Source: Orthonyx spaldingii
Taxonomy: Eukaryota; Chordata; Aves; Passeriformes; Orthonychidae
Assembly (NCBI GenBank): GCA_013397795.1
Contig: VZTJ01004191.1
Coordinates: 597,880-661,879 of the forward strand
Reading direction: 5' to 3'
DNA: 64,000 nt
Below, one piece after another: positions 51,577 to 64,000 of the stretch. A model generated the notes under the pieces. It was not told the origin of the DNA and ran no database searches. It saw nothing but the letters and a program-made list of their open reading frames with translations. How positions within the stretch are numbered: position 1 is the first letter of the stretch; every line of letters starts with the position of its first letter. The position numbers were made by a program, and so were the translations under genes.

Positions 51577-51727
51577 TTAAGAGGGGGCACAAAGGAAGAA
51601 GGGAGTGAGATAAAGGTATGTCAGGCAAAGAGAAAATAAGAGAAGGAGGAAGAGAAACAGCCAGCCAAGTGGGAATGAGGTGAAGTGGAGGAGAATAGAT
51701 AGAAAATGAAAAGAAGGGTGAGAAACA
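51577..51727. repeat. Purine-rich low-complexity stretch
   Basis: About 150 bp dominated by A and G (GAA, GGA and AGAGA words) with a few interruptions. The minus-strand open frame here reflects this composition and has no domain signature. Confidence 0.7.
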
Positions 51728-52810
51728 ACATAAGGCAAAAATCCATACTTCTCTCTCCTTAATTCCCTGGCTCACCAGTAACATTTCTTTTCAATATCCA
51801 CTCCCTTAGAGTTTTCATTTAGCTAACTTCTGTCTTGTATAAGCCACAGTGTAGTCATAGTTCAGTCATGGTAGCAGTGTCTTTGAAATGGTTTTTTTTT
51901 TCTCGGTTGAATGGATCATGTGCTGGAATTGCAAAGTCAAGCTGCAATCATGAGCAAGTCATCAGGATGATTTCCCTGCAAGGGTTCAACTCCTTTGCTG
52001 CTCCCAGGATTTCAGAAATGCAGAAACAGAGATGTTAAGTGTAACAGGGAGGAGAGCATCATGTTGGAGTTAGTCTATGAACTATGTTCACTATTGATCA
52101 GAGCATTGAGCTTGTGCAACAAATTGATTAACCTGGGGTTTGTGCACAATGCATAGTATGACTAATCATTTTCCAAAGGCTGTGCCTGATTTATCAGTGC
52201 TGAGAAGCTGCAAGTAATCTTTCTTCTCTTGGTCCATCATAAAGCATTCACCTTGGAGTAAAAGCAACAGCACTTTTGGTCCCCTTTGATATGGAGTACC
52301 TCCTTTAAAAGTTCTCTGTGTTCATAGCTTGCTAAATCTCTGCACATGCTGTGTAAGCCCATATTATCCATTTCGGTGCTGCAAGCATTGTGTTACACTG
52401 ATGATTTACCAGAGCTGGCAGATTTTCTACTTACACTTTACATGGGCACAAGATGGTAAAATAGCTGCTCTCTTCAATCCATATCAAACTGCAAAGTACT
52501 AGACAGGCCAAAACTAAGAGCCTCCTTGCTAAGACATTAATTTTTAACAGAAATCCACATGATCAGTGTTGGCATTTCAGTATTTAGTGGAACGAGAATT
52601 GGTTATTTAAACTGACATTTCTTTGTAAGGCTACAAATGCCAAGATGGGGAAGCAGGGATGTGAATGTTCTTAGGCTGTGCGTTTCTTCTCCTTCTGCCT
52701 GCTTCAGAAGTGAACTCCTAGTTACTTGCTTTTCTAATCACTAATTCACTAGAGGATGTCGCAGGAGTTTACAAAAACTACCTCGAGACTCTACACTCCC
52801 TCTGAAAGAG

Positions 52811-52915
52811 GAGCTATTACACCATGTGCTGTAACTGATAGATATGGGGGGCAGACAAGTTAAATAATTTGCCTAGAGTTACACAGGAAGGCTGTAGAAA
52901 TCACAAGAGCTCTCC
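52811..52915 (+). repeat. Probable ancient amniote repeat (MIR/L3-like 3' domain)
   Basis: The segment around GACAAGTTAAATAATTTGCC followed by TAGAGTTACACAGGAAGGCTG resembles, in order, the old amniote repeat pattern GAGGTTAAGTGACTTGCCCA then AGGTCACACAGGAAG(T)CTG. This pattern is shared by MIR-type SINEs and the 3' ends of L2/L3-type LINEs. It is heavily mutated, so family and boundaries are uncertain. Confidence 0.5.
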
Positions 52916-53536
52916 AGAAAAGCTGTGAAGGGATCATTTGTCAGTGCATGCAGTTTAATTGGGACTGTGTTGATTTCACCAAATCTGTTTGGTTGAAGTG
53001 AGTATCTGTTTTTACGTATGCTCCTGCTACGAACAGAATGCAGATTCCCTGAGCCCCATTCTGTTGGTCTGTTATTTAATGTCCTTCTTTCATCCCTGGT
53101 GCACTTTAACATCAATGATTGATGAATTACGTGTACATGTTTGGAGGTCAAAGTGTAGCACAGGGAGCCCGGTGGATAACAGTGCATTTCACAAAATCCT
53201 GTTCTCTCCCGCCTTTCCTTCCCACATTTTTGTTCTCTTTGTTCTCTATTGGCTCAGTGTTGTAAATTGAATAATTTCTGATGGTGCCAGGCAGCTTGAC
53301 TGCTCACTGAAATTCAGGATGCCTGCTGACTCTCTGCGCTGTGCCTTTGTACTGGGAAGGCAGCAGAATTGACATTGGGAATGGATAGGTTCTAAGAAGT
53401 GAGGAGGAATACAACCACCTGATCAACAAAACGTTGTCAGCATTATTTTTGAAAGAAGTGTAGTCTTCCACTAAGCCAGATTTTGTTCTCTGAAGTAGCT
53501 GGCTTTTCTGGAATAATAATAGTAATTATATACTTT

Positions 53537-53552
53537 AAAAAAAAAAAAAAAA
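53537..53552. repeat. Homopolymer A16
   Basis: A run of 16 A followed by TTT and seven more A. No element body is recognisable upstream, so there is no basis for calling it a retrotransposed poly-A tail. Confidence 0.95.
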
Positions 53553-54136
53553 TTTAAAAAAACCAAACTTCAAACCTCTGAAACATTTAGACCTGGAGGT
53601 ATTGTCCTTGACACTGCGTGGAAGTGGTGGTTAGGCAGCCTCATCTGCCTCCATGGGTGGCTGTTGTAGGGCACTGAGCATCCATGAAGGCTGTCTTTGG
53701 GAAGAGAGGCTGGTACAGGGAGCAGCTCAAACACGAAGCCTGATTTGCTGGGTGCAGGGGTGTGTTCCTGGTAGTGTCTCTGAATCCCATTTCCTTTCAC
53801 AGGTGAAATCTTTCAGTGTTGGGGGAGCTTTGCAGGAAAAAGCCAAGCAAAACAACCCCAAAGGGTCCTGCCAGCTCTGCCAAAGGGCACATCCAAGCAG
53901 TGCTGAGGTGAGACTGGCCTGCCTGGGCAGCAGCTGCTTGTCTGCCTCTCTTCTCCAGGACTGGGGTTCTGCTCCTCACCTTTCCAGACAAAATGCTTTC
54001 AGAGCTCCCTCTGAGCTTCCAGGAAAAGCTATCATTTGGCCTAAGTGCTTACTTAATGGATATTTAATTATCCTTCTCTAATTTGGGTCTGAAAAACATA
54101 TCATTAGAAAAAAGCCTGTAATGAGCTTTCTAAAGC

Positions 54137-54170
54137 ATTTGTAGTTTCCTAGGATTTGTAGTTTCCTAGG
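54137..54170. repeat. 17-bp perfect tandem duplication
   Basis: ATTTGTAGTTTCCTAGG occurs twice back to back without mismatch. The purity suggests a recent replication-slippage duplication, likely a length polymorphism. Confidence 0.97.
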
Positions 54171-54517
54171 CTAATCTATGTCTCACACTTCAATCCTGAG
54201 TAGTACATTTACCTGGAGGTTTATTTGGAAGACGCTTTCTGTGTAGATCTAAACAGGACTTTTGAGCATTTGGCGTTAGTTCAAAATACCTTGTGGTGTC
54301 AATCTTCCAAGGATTCCCAGAAGGAGGGAGTGAGCTGTCATGGCTGTGCTGTCTCTTGGAGAAACTGACTACTTACTGGCCCAATGAACACTGAATTAAT
54401 CTGGAGGATTGCCTATCAGGAGCTCGCCAAAATGCTCCATAAAACAGCCTCACAGCAAAGTTAAATGCCGGAAAAAACCAATAAAATCCAAGGAACACCA
54501 GTTGTAATATTCAGTAA

Positions 54518-54540
54518 TTAGATCCTTTAAAAGGATCTAA
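54518..54540. repeat. Perfect inverted repeat, 11-bp arms, 1-nt spacer
   Basis: TTAGATCCTTT, one A, then the exact reverse complement. The right arm is followed by a partial direct repeat (AAAGGATCTAAAGGAT). Confidence 0.95.
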
Positions 54541-57500
54541 AGGATGCTCCCTGGTTGGAGCAGAAGAGCTCCTTTGTGGTTTTTATGTTATTTTTGTTGG
54601 TTTTATGCAACAGGGACATTAGGTGACTAAAGGAATTTTCCTGTTGTCCAGACTGTGGATATGTTGTTTAACTCAACTCAGAGTGTTTCTAGACCTAGTG
54701 TGTATGTAGTAGCACTTCCAAACGTCCCTCAAATTCACTTCTTCCTATTAGCTATCAAGTGCTTAAACCCAAAAAGTAAATAAATATACCTCCAGCTTAT
54801 TTATATGTCATTTGGTGAAATATTTTTGGGGTTGTTTTTTTTCTTTATTTCCTCTAAAAACATCCAGAAAGCCCTCATTTTCTCTTAGTGTTTTTTTATG
54901 ACTCATTTCATGGAGATGATTCTGTGCTGAGCTGTCTCAAAAGCAACATTGTGATCAGAAGTGTGGCTGTGTCGAAGGATGTCCCATTTTTCCTGTTTCA
55001 TATTTATTCTCTCTTTGGACTTCCATGAGTCCTATTTGCAGGCAGAAACAGGATTTCCTTGCTTTCCAACATGGCATGATGTCAGGAAAAACACTGCCAT
55101 TTTTTTCTGCTTACCTTGACCACCAGTAAATGTCAACCAAATTAAAATCCATGTTCAATCTTTAGCTGATGCTTTTCATCAAAGTATAGAAATCAAATAC
55201 AGCAGTTTATCAAGAAGAATTCTATTTTATTGTGTTCACACGTGCACAGCAATATTGACTGCACTCTGTTTAGTCTTCTGCCGATCTCTTGCAAACAGCT
55301 TGTAGATTCCAAAGGATTTTCTTCACCTTTCTTTTCTTAGATCGTTAAAGCCAGGGATGGCTGCAAACTAGATAGGCTGCTAGCAGATCTCATGCTTATT
55401 TCTACGTGCAGCTCTGCCAATGTATTGCCATCTTCATTCATCCTATCCTTTCACCTGCTTGCTGTTTTTAAAAAATGGAATACCAGTTAGTGTACACATG
55501 GTCACTAGGATGAAATAATACAGCATTTCTAGTCTGTGAAATCTGTAGAGGCCAAAGACTGCTCCAGTCACTGCTGTAGTGTTCTCTCTGAAGTGGAGAT
55601 GAGATGCAAGCCTGATCAAACCAGTTCTGAAGTCCACAAACTCCCAGCAGTTTCAGTAGGGGTTGAAATGGCATCACGAGACCGTGAACATCTGCCAACA
55701 ACAGGGATGGAATCAGAAGGTGAAGCAAGTCATCATTATTTCTTTGGGTTACACCATTGCTCAGGTAAAGGAAGTCATGAATAACTGTACTACAATTCAC
55801 TCCCTGCAGAAGAAATTAGCAAATCATTTCACTAAACTATAGGAGGGAAGTGCCTCTAGGTCCTATGCAGAGCTGTGAGAAAGAGAGTAAAAAGCAAGAA
55901 AGAAACCAAGAGGTGCTAAGTAGATTAAAGGCAATTCAGTCCTGAAGAATATACTTGCAGAGCAATTACACAGCTTACTACCCCCAAATGCTACTAATGG
56001 TTGTTGTGGCAATAAGAGCAGAGCTATAAACAGGTGATGCTCTGCACTTTGGCACAGAGGAGAGCCTTGCTGGTGTTAGGGTGAAGAAACTATACTGCAA
56101 TGATAAATAAGCCTCAATGCACAGAAAAAGAGCAATGATATGACAGCAGCAGTGTGGTTTGAGTACACAGTGGGTGTTTCTCACCCTGAATGTGCCAGCA
56201 GAGCATGTAGACCTCTGAGAGAAGCAGGTTCTTCCACTTTCACACCACTATTGTCCTGTAAACATTTCATTCATCTCTGAAGTACAACTTGCAGATTAGA
56301 CTTCGACTCATTGTGTTCTTGATAGCATTTGGTCTTAAATGGCTAATAACATAGGACTGCTATTTCAGGTGCCTCCACATGAAATCTGATGCTGAGTGCC
56401 CCAGAAAAAGATTAACTATTTGTGACAGGAATGGGATCAAATCTGCTGCTTTGAGGAAGATGTATTGCCCTGCATATGCCCACTGTGTGTCTGTGTTAGG
56501 CGCTGGTCTTGGCATTTGAACAGGGAAGAAAGAGGAGGGATGTAAATACTAGCAACAGTGAAAGCAGAAGTTATAACTGTGCTTTAAAATGGTCCTTTAG
56601 GTAATAGTCTTGTTCAAATAACAAAGGATTTTGTTCTCTGAGGTGGTGGGAATATGTTTTTTGAGTGGCTTAATGGGGCCGTCTGAGTAAATCGTGATAG
56701 CAGGTAACTTTTCTCAAATGGCAATATACTCATCATCTCCATGCTACACCCATCCTTCCCGAGCAGCTCTCACTTCTCCCCTGACCTAGACCCTGCAGTG
56801 TCGCCTTCCAGACTGTGAATCACTCATCTCTCTCCCTTGTGCCCCCACCAAATGTTATCATCACACCCGCTTGAACCCTGACATTTGATTTGTGTAAGCT
56901 ACGATTGTTGCATGTCTCAGGCTGACATTTTATTCAGATTCCTCTTCTGAACTAAACTCAGGGAAAACAGAGCGACATATTTCATTTCCACAGAATGGCA
57001 AACTGTCTCACCATAAAAGCAAACCCAGTGAAAAGTTTGGAAGTTTCTTCATAGCTAAATGGCCCTTTTGTATTTCAACTAGAAAACAACATGCTTTTTT
57101 TTTTCTTTTTGCCTTAGAAAACAATAAGTTATACCACCAGTGTATGTATATTTAAAATTTGTGTATACAAATATACATGCTTTTTGTAAATACATTTTTC
57201 TAAGCTATCCTTGAAAGTGGCTGCTGTGACCCCACTCCTTGCTTGCTATACCCAAGGGAGGCAGCATTGATTTTCTTCTCTGAGTTTTGCTGGCTTTAAT
57301 GAAAGCAAGGGAGAGGCTTGTGCCTACATTGCAATTTACTTTAATGTATGGGCAGTCTTTCAGACCTTTGTTGTTGGGACTATTCATGTGCTTAAGTGTT
57401 TTGCTGGATTGAAGCCACAGAGCAGTTAGCAAATTAGTGCACATACCAGGGTATAGCATTCTATTTCTTCTTTCCAGACACTTTGCATTTCCAGTATTTG

Positions 57501-58433
57501 TATAGGATATAGAGTGACAAGCAGCCCGTTTGCTTTATTTATGAAGTTTTATGTCAAAAAATTGGATGTCTTCTCAGCAGTTAGTATTTCTGCATTGCTT
57601 TCCGATAGATGATCTTCCCCTTTTCTTCCCATCCAAACTTCATTCCCTACAGAAAAAGTGTATGTCGTGGCCCTTGTTGCCATACTTTCTTATCTTCTGT
57701 GAAAGTAGCATTGTATGCATGGGTTTTCCTCGTGGTATGTCCCAGACAGTGTTAGAAACAAAATTTAGCTGCCAAATAATTAGTGGTAGTGACAGCAGTT
57801 ATTCATTGCAGGCTGACAGAAGCTCCTCTGAAAGCATTTGCCTAATTCTGTGCTTCCATCTTGGAGTATGGGAGAGTAGTTGTGCATCTCCTTTGGAAAC
57901 AGTTTTTGACAGTGGCATTTGAATTGGAAAAGCACATGTTTCTACATGGCTTATTAGGCAACAGATGTGATCTCACTTTGCTGAATTATTTGTGATCTTC
58001 TATATCAATACTGCTTTAGTAGCAAATTGACCATGTGAGCTGAGGACCTTCACTCTGCCACAGGCACTGCTTTTTGTGCCATGTGCCCTCAGGCACCAGC
58101 CTATTTATTCCACACCTCTGTTGTGTCCTGCTTTCCACTTCTGCTTAATATTTGGTGGCTTTCTCAGAGCAAGACCATGCCCCAGGAGAGCCAAAAGCAC
58201 CAGAATTTCACCTTGCAGTAAGCAGGGCTGCTGACTGCATCTTACCTTGCACGTTGACACTATTTCCTGGCATTCTAGGCCTTTTTCTATCCTGCCATTA
58301 TAATGCCATCTCCATGCTTGGTTGCATTAACTTTTAATTCCTGTGTGGACTAGAAGACCAGAAGTCATTTTAAGGCATTGCTATGTATTGTTTTCCCATG
58401 GTGCAGCTTCTGAGGTAGTTGCTTATTTTTTTT

Positions 58434-58545
58434 AATAGAGCACTTTTCATCCTGAAGTATCCCAGGGTGCTTTCAATATGTGATCCTAGGAAATGACATT
58501 ACCCCATTACCTCTGAACAGAGATGCTCGAAGATAGGGACACTAT
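58434..58545 (+). repeat. Possible ancient LINE/SINE 3' remnant
   Basis: AGAGCACTTTTCATCCTGAA, then CCCAGGGTGCTTTCAATATG and GACATTACCCCATTACCTC, resembles the old amniote repeat order (CAAAGCGCTTTACAA ... CATTATCCCCATTTTACAG). Identification by eye is weak. Confidence 0.28.
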
Positions 58546-60966
58546 GGGATGTACATATAGTACACGCTGGGTTTTACTGGAAACAAATTGTGATGCTCCC
58601 AGTAGTGATGAACACTTGAATCAAGTGAAGAGAATGAGGAGCTAGGACTTCTTTTCTCTTCACCACCTCCCTGAAGAACAACTGGAACTCGTCAAATAAC
58701 ACAGTATAAGTAAGAGAAACAGGTGGAGGCACAAGCCTCAGGTTTGTTGTTGGAGAGAGTGGATAGACTGACATGTGGCCAGGGTCAAAGAGTCAGCAGC
58801 AGGTGGACTCATTCCTTGAAGAGGGAAAAGTTCTGTATGAGAGAAATAAGGAAAAAGGGGTTTGTAGAGAAAGTGAAGGTGCAAGTGGTAGCTGCTCTGT
58901 AGGTAAAGAGAAGAAAACTGGAGTAGTAACTTGCAAGGGATATTATGGCAGAACAAATCTGTCAATGCAGTAGCTGTTGGCCAACATTACATAAATTTGG
59001 GAGCTGGACACAGTGATCCTGATTGGTCCCTTTCAACTGGAGATTGGGGAAGTTATCAAAAGAACCCAACAAAAAGAACACCTCAGGAAGGTATAACTAG
59101 ACTGGGATCAGAGAATGGGATGAGTGATGTTAAAGACGTAGTGGGGGAAAGGAAGAACTGCAGGTCCTTGCTTGGAAGTCTCTCTTGCACTATTTTCCCT
59201 TTCCCTACGTAAGAGGTAAGTAGTTCCACCATCTCTGTGGGTTAGTGTGTCCTTTTCTTCTGTACCCAAGGGCTCTGAACAGAAGCTCCACTGAGCTGGG
59301 GCAATGAAAAGACGGGTTCTGGGCAGTGTACATACTTGAGCAGTGGGACAAGAGACCCTCCATTGTGCTAGAGGATACTTTAAAGAAAGCATAAGCAATT
59401 TTTCTATTTCCAAGGACCCACAAGATGCATCAGATTACTGTGGTGAGCACTCCTACCTTCACTAGGATATAGAAGGGAGTAACCTCTACCCTGGAAAGTT
59501 AGCATAAATCTCTTGGGAGAGGGATGAGTAGGTCAAAATTTTTCTTTTCAATTGCTTGAACAGCCTCAGTAAAAAGTAATTAGTGGTGAATATGTTGTAT
59601 TGTATGTAGTGCAGTGCCCTGAGTTTGTTTAGCTTCTGAAAAGAAAGTGGGAAGTGTGAAAGAAAACATATCTGGGCAGAGTAAAATCTATCTATACTTA
59701 CAGAAAGTGTATTGTCATATGCTGATTCATAGAAGTGTAAATTCCCTTCACACACCAATTTCATTCTGAGCATCCTGGAGCTTTCTGAAGAAGTGTTGAT
59801 ATTAAGCATGTAAGAAACAGGTGCTGATGTTTCGAGGCAGAGAGGAGTTACTGACTGACACACAGTAAGCACAGTGCAATATTGATACAATCATTAAACT
59901 CCCCGCATTGGGTGGGTCATTTGCTAAGGCAATTTTTGCTCCTCGTGTTCTCAACAGGCTCCAGTTGGCAGTACCATTCCGACCAGCGGGTCTCAGGCTG
60001 ACACAAGTGGTGCCCTTTGGTTTTGAGTCTTTGATTATAAGTAAATGGATTCATTCCGAGATGCTATGAGGGGAAAGGACTTACTGCTGCTTTCCAACTC
60101 TATGGAAAACAGAGTCATGCTGCCTTTAGCTGTTCCTGCCAGAAGAATACAGTGACTGTGTGTAGCACCCTCCTGTGGTGTCTCGTGGCTTTTACTGCTA
60201 CTTTGATTTTCTCCTCTGCTCTCTCTTTACTAAAGTTAGTGTCTTGATCCTTACAAGTTGTAGCCAAGACTCAGGACAGAAGGGTCTACCATAATGAGCA
60301 ATTTGTGTGATGCTGTCAGATTTCCTCACGGGTCTTATTCTTATTTCTGGATACTACTACATCTTTTCCCAAATCTGCCTGGAATCAGGATTTGAAAAAA
60401 TATTTATTACTTGAATCTTCTGGTTTCTGAATGTGTATAGTCTCATGTTAAGATGGTAATTGAAAGAAGGAGAAATATTGTGAAAAGGTAGGAGTAGTAT
60501 GAGTAAGTGCCCTTCATCACATATTTCAAAATTCTTCATTCTTATTTGCTGGTGGCATCCCTTTTCCTCCATTTCTGACCCGTGTCACAGCAAGAAATTG
60601 TTAGTCATGCTGAATTAAGTTTAAAATCCTCATGTGGAAGCATTCACCCGAATGGTTCCGTTTACTCCAAGAACTGAACATTTCCAGGGTGCAGCTCAAG
60701 CAGCATTAGTCTGCTGTGATGCTACTCCATTCCATACATTCTACTGTATCCTAATCATCTTCATACACAAACACTGCAGTATCACTCTGCAGCATCAGTA
60801 GAAGTTATGTCTGTTGCACATAGCTTGGTTGTATTCTCGTGTTTTCCACGTGATGTGTGTACAGGATCTCATCATTCATTTCCCCTTCTTCCATTCACCT
60901 CCAGGAATGATGTGTCTCTGCCAAAAACTAACTTTACCTCAGAATAACACCTTAATAAATAAATAA

Positions 60967-60982
60967 TTTTTTTTTTTTTTTT
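60967..60982. repeat. Homopolymer T16
   Basis: A run of 16 T in otherwise unique intron. Confidence 0.95.
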
Positions 60983-61395
60983 AGCTAGGTCATTCACAGT
61001 AAGGACTCTATAATCCCTTTGAAGATGATGAGAAACTGAGTGTAGAAGGCTTTTAAGATAAACATCAAAAATTTTATGACACTTCAGTAGCAAGGCAATG
61101 TAGAAAATTGGGGTGATGTCTGATGTGCCTAATCTAGGTAAAATACTGCAGTTTTTTGTAGGTTAACACCAGCATTCTGAAGCACTGCAGGTTTGGAGCC
61201 TGGGTGTGCCACCTGGCTCTAGTCCCACTGGAAGAGGATAACATCAAGAATTACTGCAGCCAGACTTAGTGACCATTCTTCTTTTTAGACATAAAGTGTG
61301 GTAGGTGCTAACTGTGAACTTTGATGTGTTAGGTTTACTTGGCGAGGAATGCAAAAGACTTCTTCAGCTGGGAGTAGAACTGACCAATTAATATT

Positions 61396-61433
61396 TGACC
61401 AAAAGAGCTTGCAGAGTGTCTGCAAGCTGGTCA
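61396..61433. repeat. Two-part stem-loop inverted repeat
   Basis: AGCTTGCAGA (61406-61415) and its exact reverse complement (61419-61428) flank a 3-nt loop. Outside this, TGACC (61396-61400) pairs with GGTCA (61429-61433) across a one-sided 5-nt bulge. Confidence 0.93.
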
Positions 61434-64000
61434 GAATCCTGTGTCCATCTGCACCATTTGCTGGGGATCAGCATTATTCCCACTTTTTCGTGATGATGCT
61501 TTTAGAGGCATAGCTGAAGTGCAGTAGCAACAGAACAGAGTGCTTCTGTTCAAGCCTTGGTTCCTTCAAGTGCAAAACTGTTTGGGGTTTTTTTCTTTTC
61601 TTGTAATGAATAAGGTCTGCTACCTCCCTAATAAAAATGGACACTATTTCATATAGGTTTGGAAAACAACCATACCAAAATTAGGTTGAACTGATAGGTT
61701 TTAGACTCTTATCTGTGAGAGAATGTTGCTCCTTTTGTATAGTATTAAATTGCTGCTGCATGTCTCTGTAGAAACAAGAATGGTTAGATGGGTGATGGAA
61801 GATAGGCTGACAGAAAAGCACTAATTAAATACTGTTTTGCAAAGCCCTCATTGAAATTCATAGCTTGGTACCTTTGGGGACTTGAAAGCAGGGGAGATGG
61901 AAAGATTTCAATTAAAAAGGTATTTGTATGGTGCTTTGTGAAGCCAATCATTGTCTTTTTAATATAAAGCATGGAAGTATCTAATACGCTTTACAAACAT
62001 CAAATATCTTGCCTTGAAACAATGCGTGTCTTAATAGGTCTCAGAGCAAGACACTTTGAAATAAAATAAAAAATCCCATAGACCTAAAATTTTATTCAAA
62101 TTAAGGCTCTGCAGGTTTTTTTAGCACAATAGCAGTCTGATATAATTTCTACATTGACTGATTAGAAAATTAGAAAATAGAAAGAAAATATACTTGCAAA
62201 AAGAAATCCTTTAATAATTAGTTGTGTTCAGCTACAGTTGTAGTTGCCATTTACAGATTTGTAATGTACATAATAATTGTTTTATTCTTGCAATACTTCT
62301 AGATTCTTTTCTAATTCCAGAGATTTCTGTAGCATGAATCCCTCATTGAATTGGTGTCTGGGTAACAAGTAACAGAAATATAGCAATTTATGGCTACCAA
62401 AGATCCCCAAGGCCATCAGTTGAAATCAATTGCAAGAGATACAGGGTTCAAAAGGGTTCAGAGAACATGTATTCCAGATGCAACTAAACACCACGAGCCA
62501 CAAAACGCTTGTCAGCAAAGCAAACTCAAAACTTACAGCAGAACCACAAAAACCGCAACTGTAATTTACCGCAGTAAGAAAGAAGCAAAACTCCAGGCCA
62601 TTGCCAGGTCCCTAGATCCTTGAAGTCACAGGGAACATAAATGAAATTCCCAGATAAACCCTAGTGTTCTGTGTCCAGTTACAAGAGACAGCAGATTCAG
62701 AAAAATTGCTCTCAAACTGACTTAGAATTAAGAATGTCTCTTGTTCCTGGATTTCCTGGTCAGAATGTGAGGAGAGTGTAGCGAGAGGCAAACACCGGCA
62801 GGTGCTTTGAGCTGTTCTGAGAGCAGCAGAACCCACCCTGTCTAAGCAGTGTTCTTCACCTTCCATCTTCCTACCCAGCCGTGAGCTCCGTCTCTCTCCT
62901 AGGTGAGTGAGTTTTACATCACACCTCGCAGAATCCCCAGTGCAGGTGCAGATGGTGGGCTTCAGAGCAAAGGGCCTGAGCAGAGGGGAGCCAAGGCAAT
63001 TTTGCAGTCATTTGGATCTCATTAGATCTCATGCAACACTCAAAATGGTGTCTTGAACCCACAAAGGTTTCACCCTGTGGATCTCTAGAGCATTGGCTTT
63101 AAATGCACAGGGCTTCTTGGCAGGAGCACAAGCAGCAGCATATTAAATCAGTGCCCTTTCAAGACAAAATTGCTCAGGAATTTAATCATTTTTGCTGTGT
63201 CTAGATTTATGGGGACATCTATGATGACACATGAACACTGAACCACTGCATCACTGGAAGCAACAGAGCACTTAACAGGGTCTACAATAAACACAAATAC
63301 CAAAAGAGGGCCATTCTGATAATGATAAATTCTACGTCCTTTATTGAATGTCAGGAGGATGTAACTGAATGCTTTATTTGAAATAAATTCTTTTACCTAA
63401 TACCACCCCCAGCAAGGCCTGCCAGTCAACTCTTTTTCTCTTTTTTTCCCGAGAGTTACCTTAACTTTTTGCTTGATCCACAAGACCATCTAGTGAAGTA
63501 ATTTTCTGATTGTATTTCTGCAGGTTTCTTACGTAGAATTGCATGGTTTACGTCCATAAAGAAACTTCATTATGGCTTTTTGTCATGGAGCATGATTCAG
63601 GAGTCAGAAAATAACTGTGCTTTAGGGCCTGTTTGTTGTCTCATGGTCAGTGGAATGCTTTCTCCATACTCATGCCCACACACTGCTACAATAATCCTTG
63701 CCCAGTTGCACGAGCATAATTTCCCTGTAAACAGCAATAACAACAAATAGCATTTAAACAATAACCACAAATGGTACCAATAGTAACAAGGAATAATGAA
63801 AAATATAACTGGCTTTTTTTTAATAACTATGACTGCATTTTATTTTAAAGTAACAGCTACTTGAAAAGCTCAGATGCTTAGGCTTGCATTTTTCAGTTAC
63901 GAGATAGTCTTAATTTCCTTTTTAACAACTTATATGCATAACTTGAATTAAAACACATAGTCTCTTAATTTTTTTTTTCACTTTTGGCCATTCATTCTTG

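Larger units (their letters stand above)
43589..64000 (+). other. Downstream intron (partial), no supported gene
   Basis: Intronic sequence 3' of the EGF3 exon continuing past the window end. No following EGF exon was recognised, so the intron appears longer than 20.4 kb. It contains an old antisense CR1 near 49.0-49.3 kb, probable decayed amniote repeats near 49.5, 52.8 and 58.4 kb, a purine-rich stretch near 51.6-51.7 kb, homopolymer A/T runs, a 17-bp tandem duplication at 54.1 kb, and hairpin-forming inverted repeats at 49.6, 54.5 and 61.4 kb. Open frames up to 142 codons (for example 53653-54081) have no domain signature and are regarded as chance. Confidence 0.7.

Noticed and set aside
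53521..53570. Poly-A tail of a processed pseudogene
   Set aside because: There is an A16 run but no coding-like sequence upstream and no obvious target-site duplication.
53653..54081. 142-codon open frame on the plus strand
   Set aside because: No recognisable domain, no supporting splice or promoter context, and no biased codon pattern. This length is within chance for a GC-richer patch of 64 kb read in six frames.
59486..59890. 134-codon open frame on the minus strand
   Set aside because: No domain or family resemblance, and nothing around it suggests a gene.
61396..61433. MicroRNA precursor
   Set aside because: The stem is about 15 bp with a 3-nt loop, too short for Drosha/Dicer processing.
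43589..64000. The following SCUBE exon (short module starting Glu-Gly-Met with CMNK-like sequence)
   Set aside because: No matching sequence was seen. A tblastn search of this stretch with a bird SCUBE1 protein would be decisive.
1..64000. CRISPR array, prokaryotic operon or phage-like system
   Set aside because: No regularly spaced direct repeats with unique spacers, no ribosome-binding-site/ORF arrangement, and the sequence is clearly vertebrate intron.

Overview
This window looks like avian nuclear DNA, almost all of it intronic sequence of one vertebrate gene. It is AT-rich, has no bacterial-style gene packing, and shows vertebrate splice sites. It carries several CR1 non-LTR retrotransposon fragments of the types abundant in bird genomes. 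I cannot name the species or order from what is here.

The only coding sequence I can support is two short plus-strand exons, at 23627-23755 and 43454-43588. Each encodes one complete six-cysteine calcium-binding EGF-like module (43 and 45 codons). Both exons have phase 1 boundaries, so they splice together in frame across a 19,698-bp intron. The residues match the SCUBE family (signal peptide, CUB, EGF-like secreted glycoproteins), best SCUBE1 as I remember the paralogues. They should be the second and third EGF repeats near the N terminus. The signal peptide, first EGF repeat, later EGF repeats, cysteine-rich repeats and CUB domain must lie outside the window.

Layout: 1-23626 is the upstream intron (plus strand relative to the gene); 23627-23755 is EGF exon A; 23756-43453 is the intron between the exons; 43454-43588 is EGF exon B; 43589-64000 is the downstream intron. 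The middle intron holds the most structure. It has a 500-bp compound pentanucleotide microsatellite, (TTTCC)77 then (TTCCC)~9 then (TTCCA)13, broken by one N. It also has a cluster of CR1 fragments around 32.5-35.0 kb, where an antisense CR1 sits among sense CR1 pieces. The downstream intron holds an older antisense CR1 and a few heavily decayed MIR/L3-like pieces.

The long open frames elsewhere are chance or repeat-derived: the microsatellite is open in several frames because it contains no stop codons. I found no RNA genes, CRISPR arrays, operons or novel protein system. The more unusual items are the compound microsatellite, several perfect inverted repeats in the introns (12242-12270, 20687-20708, 54518-54540, 61396-61433), and the CR1 mosaic with a hairpin at its junction.
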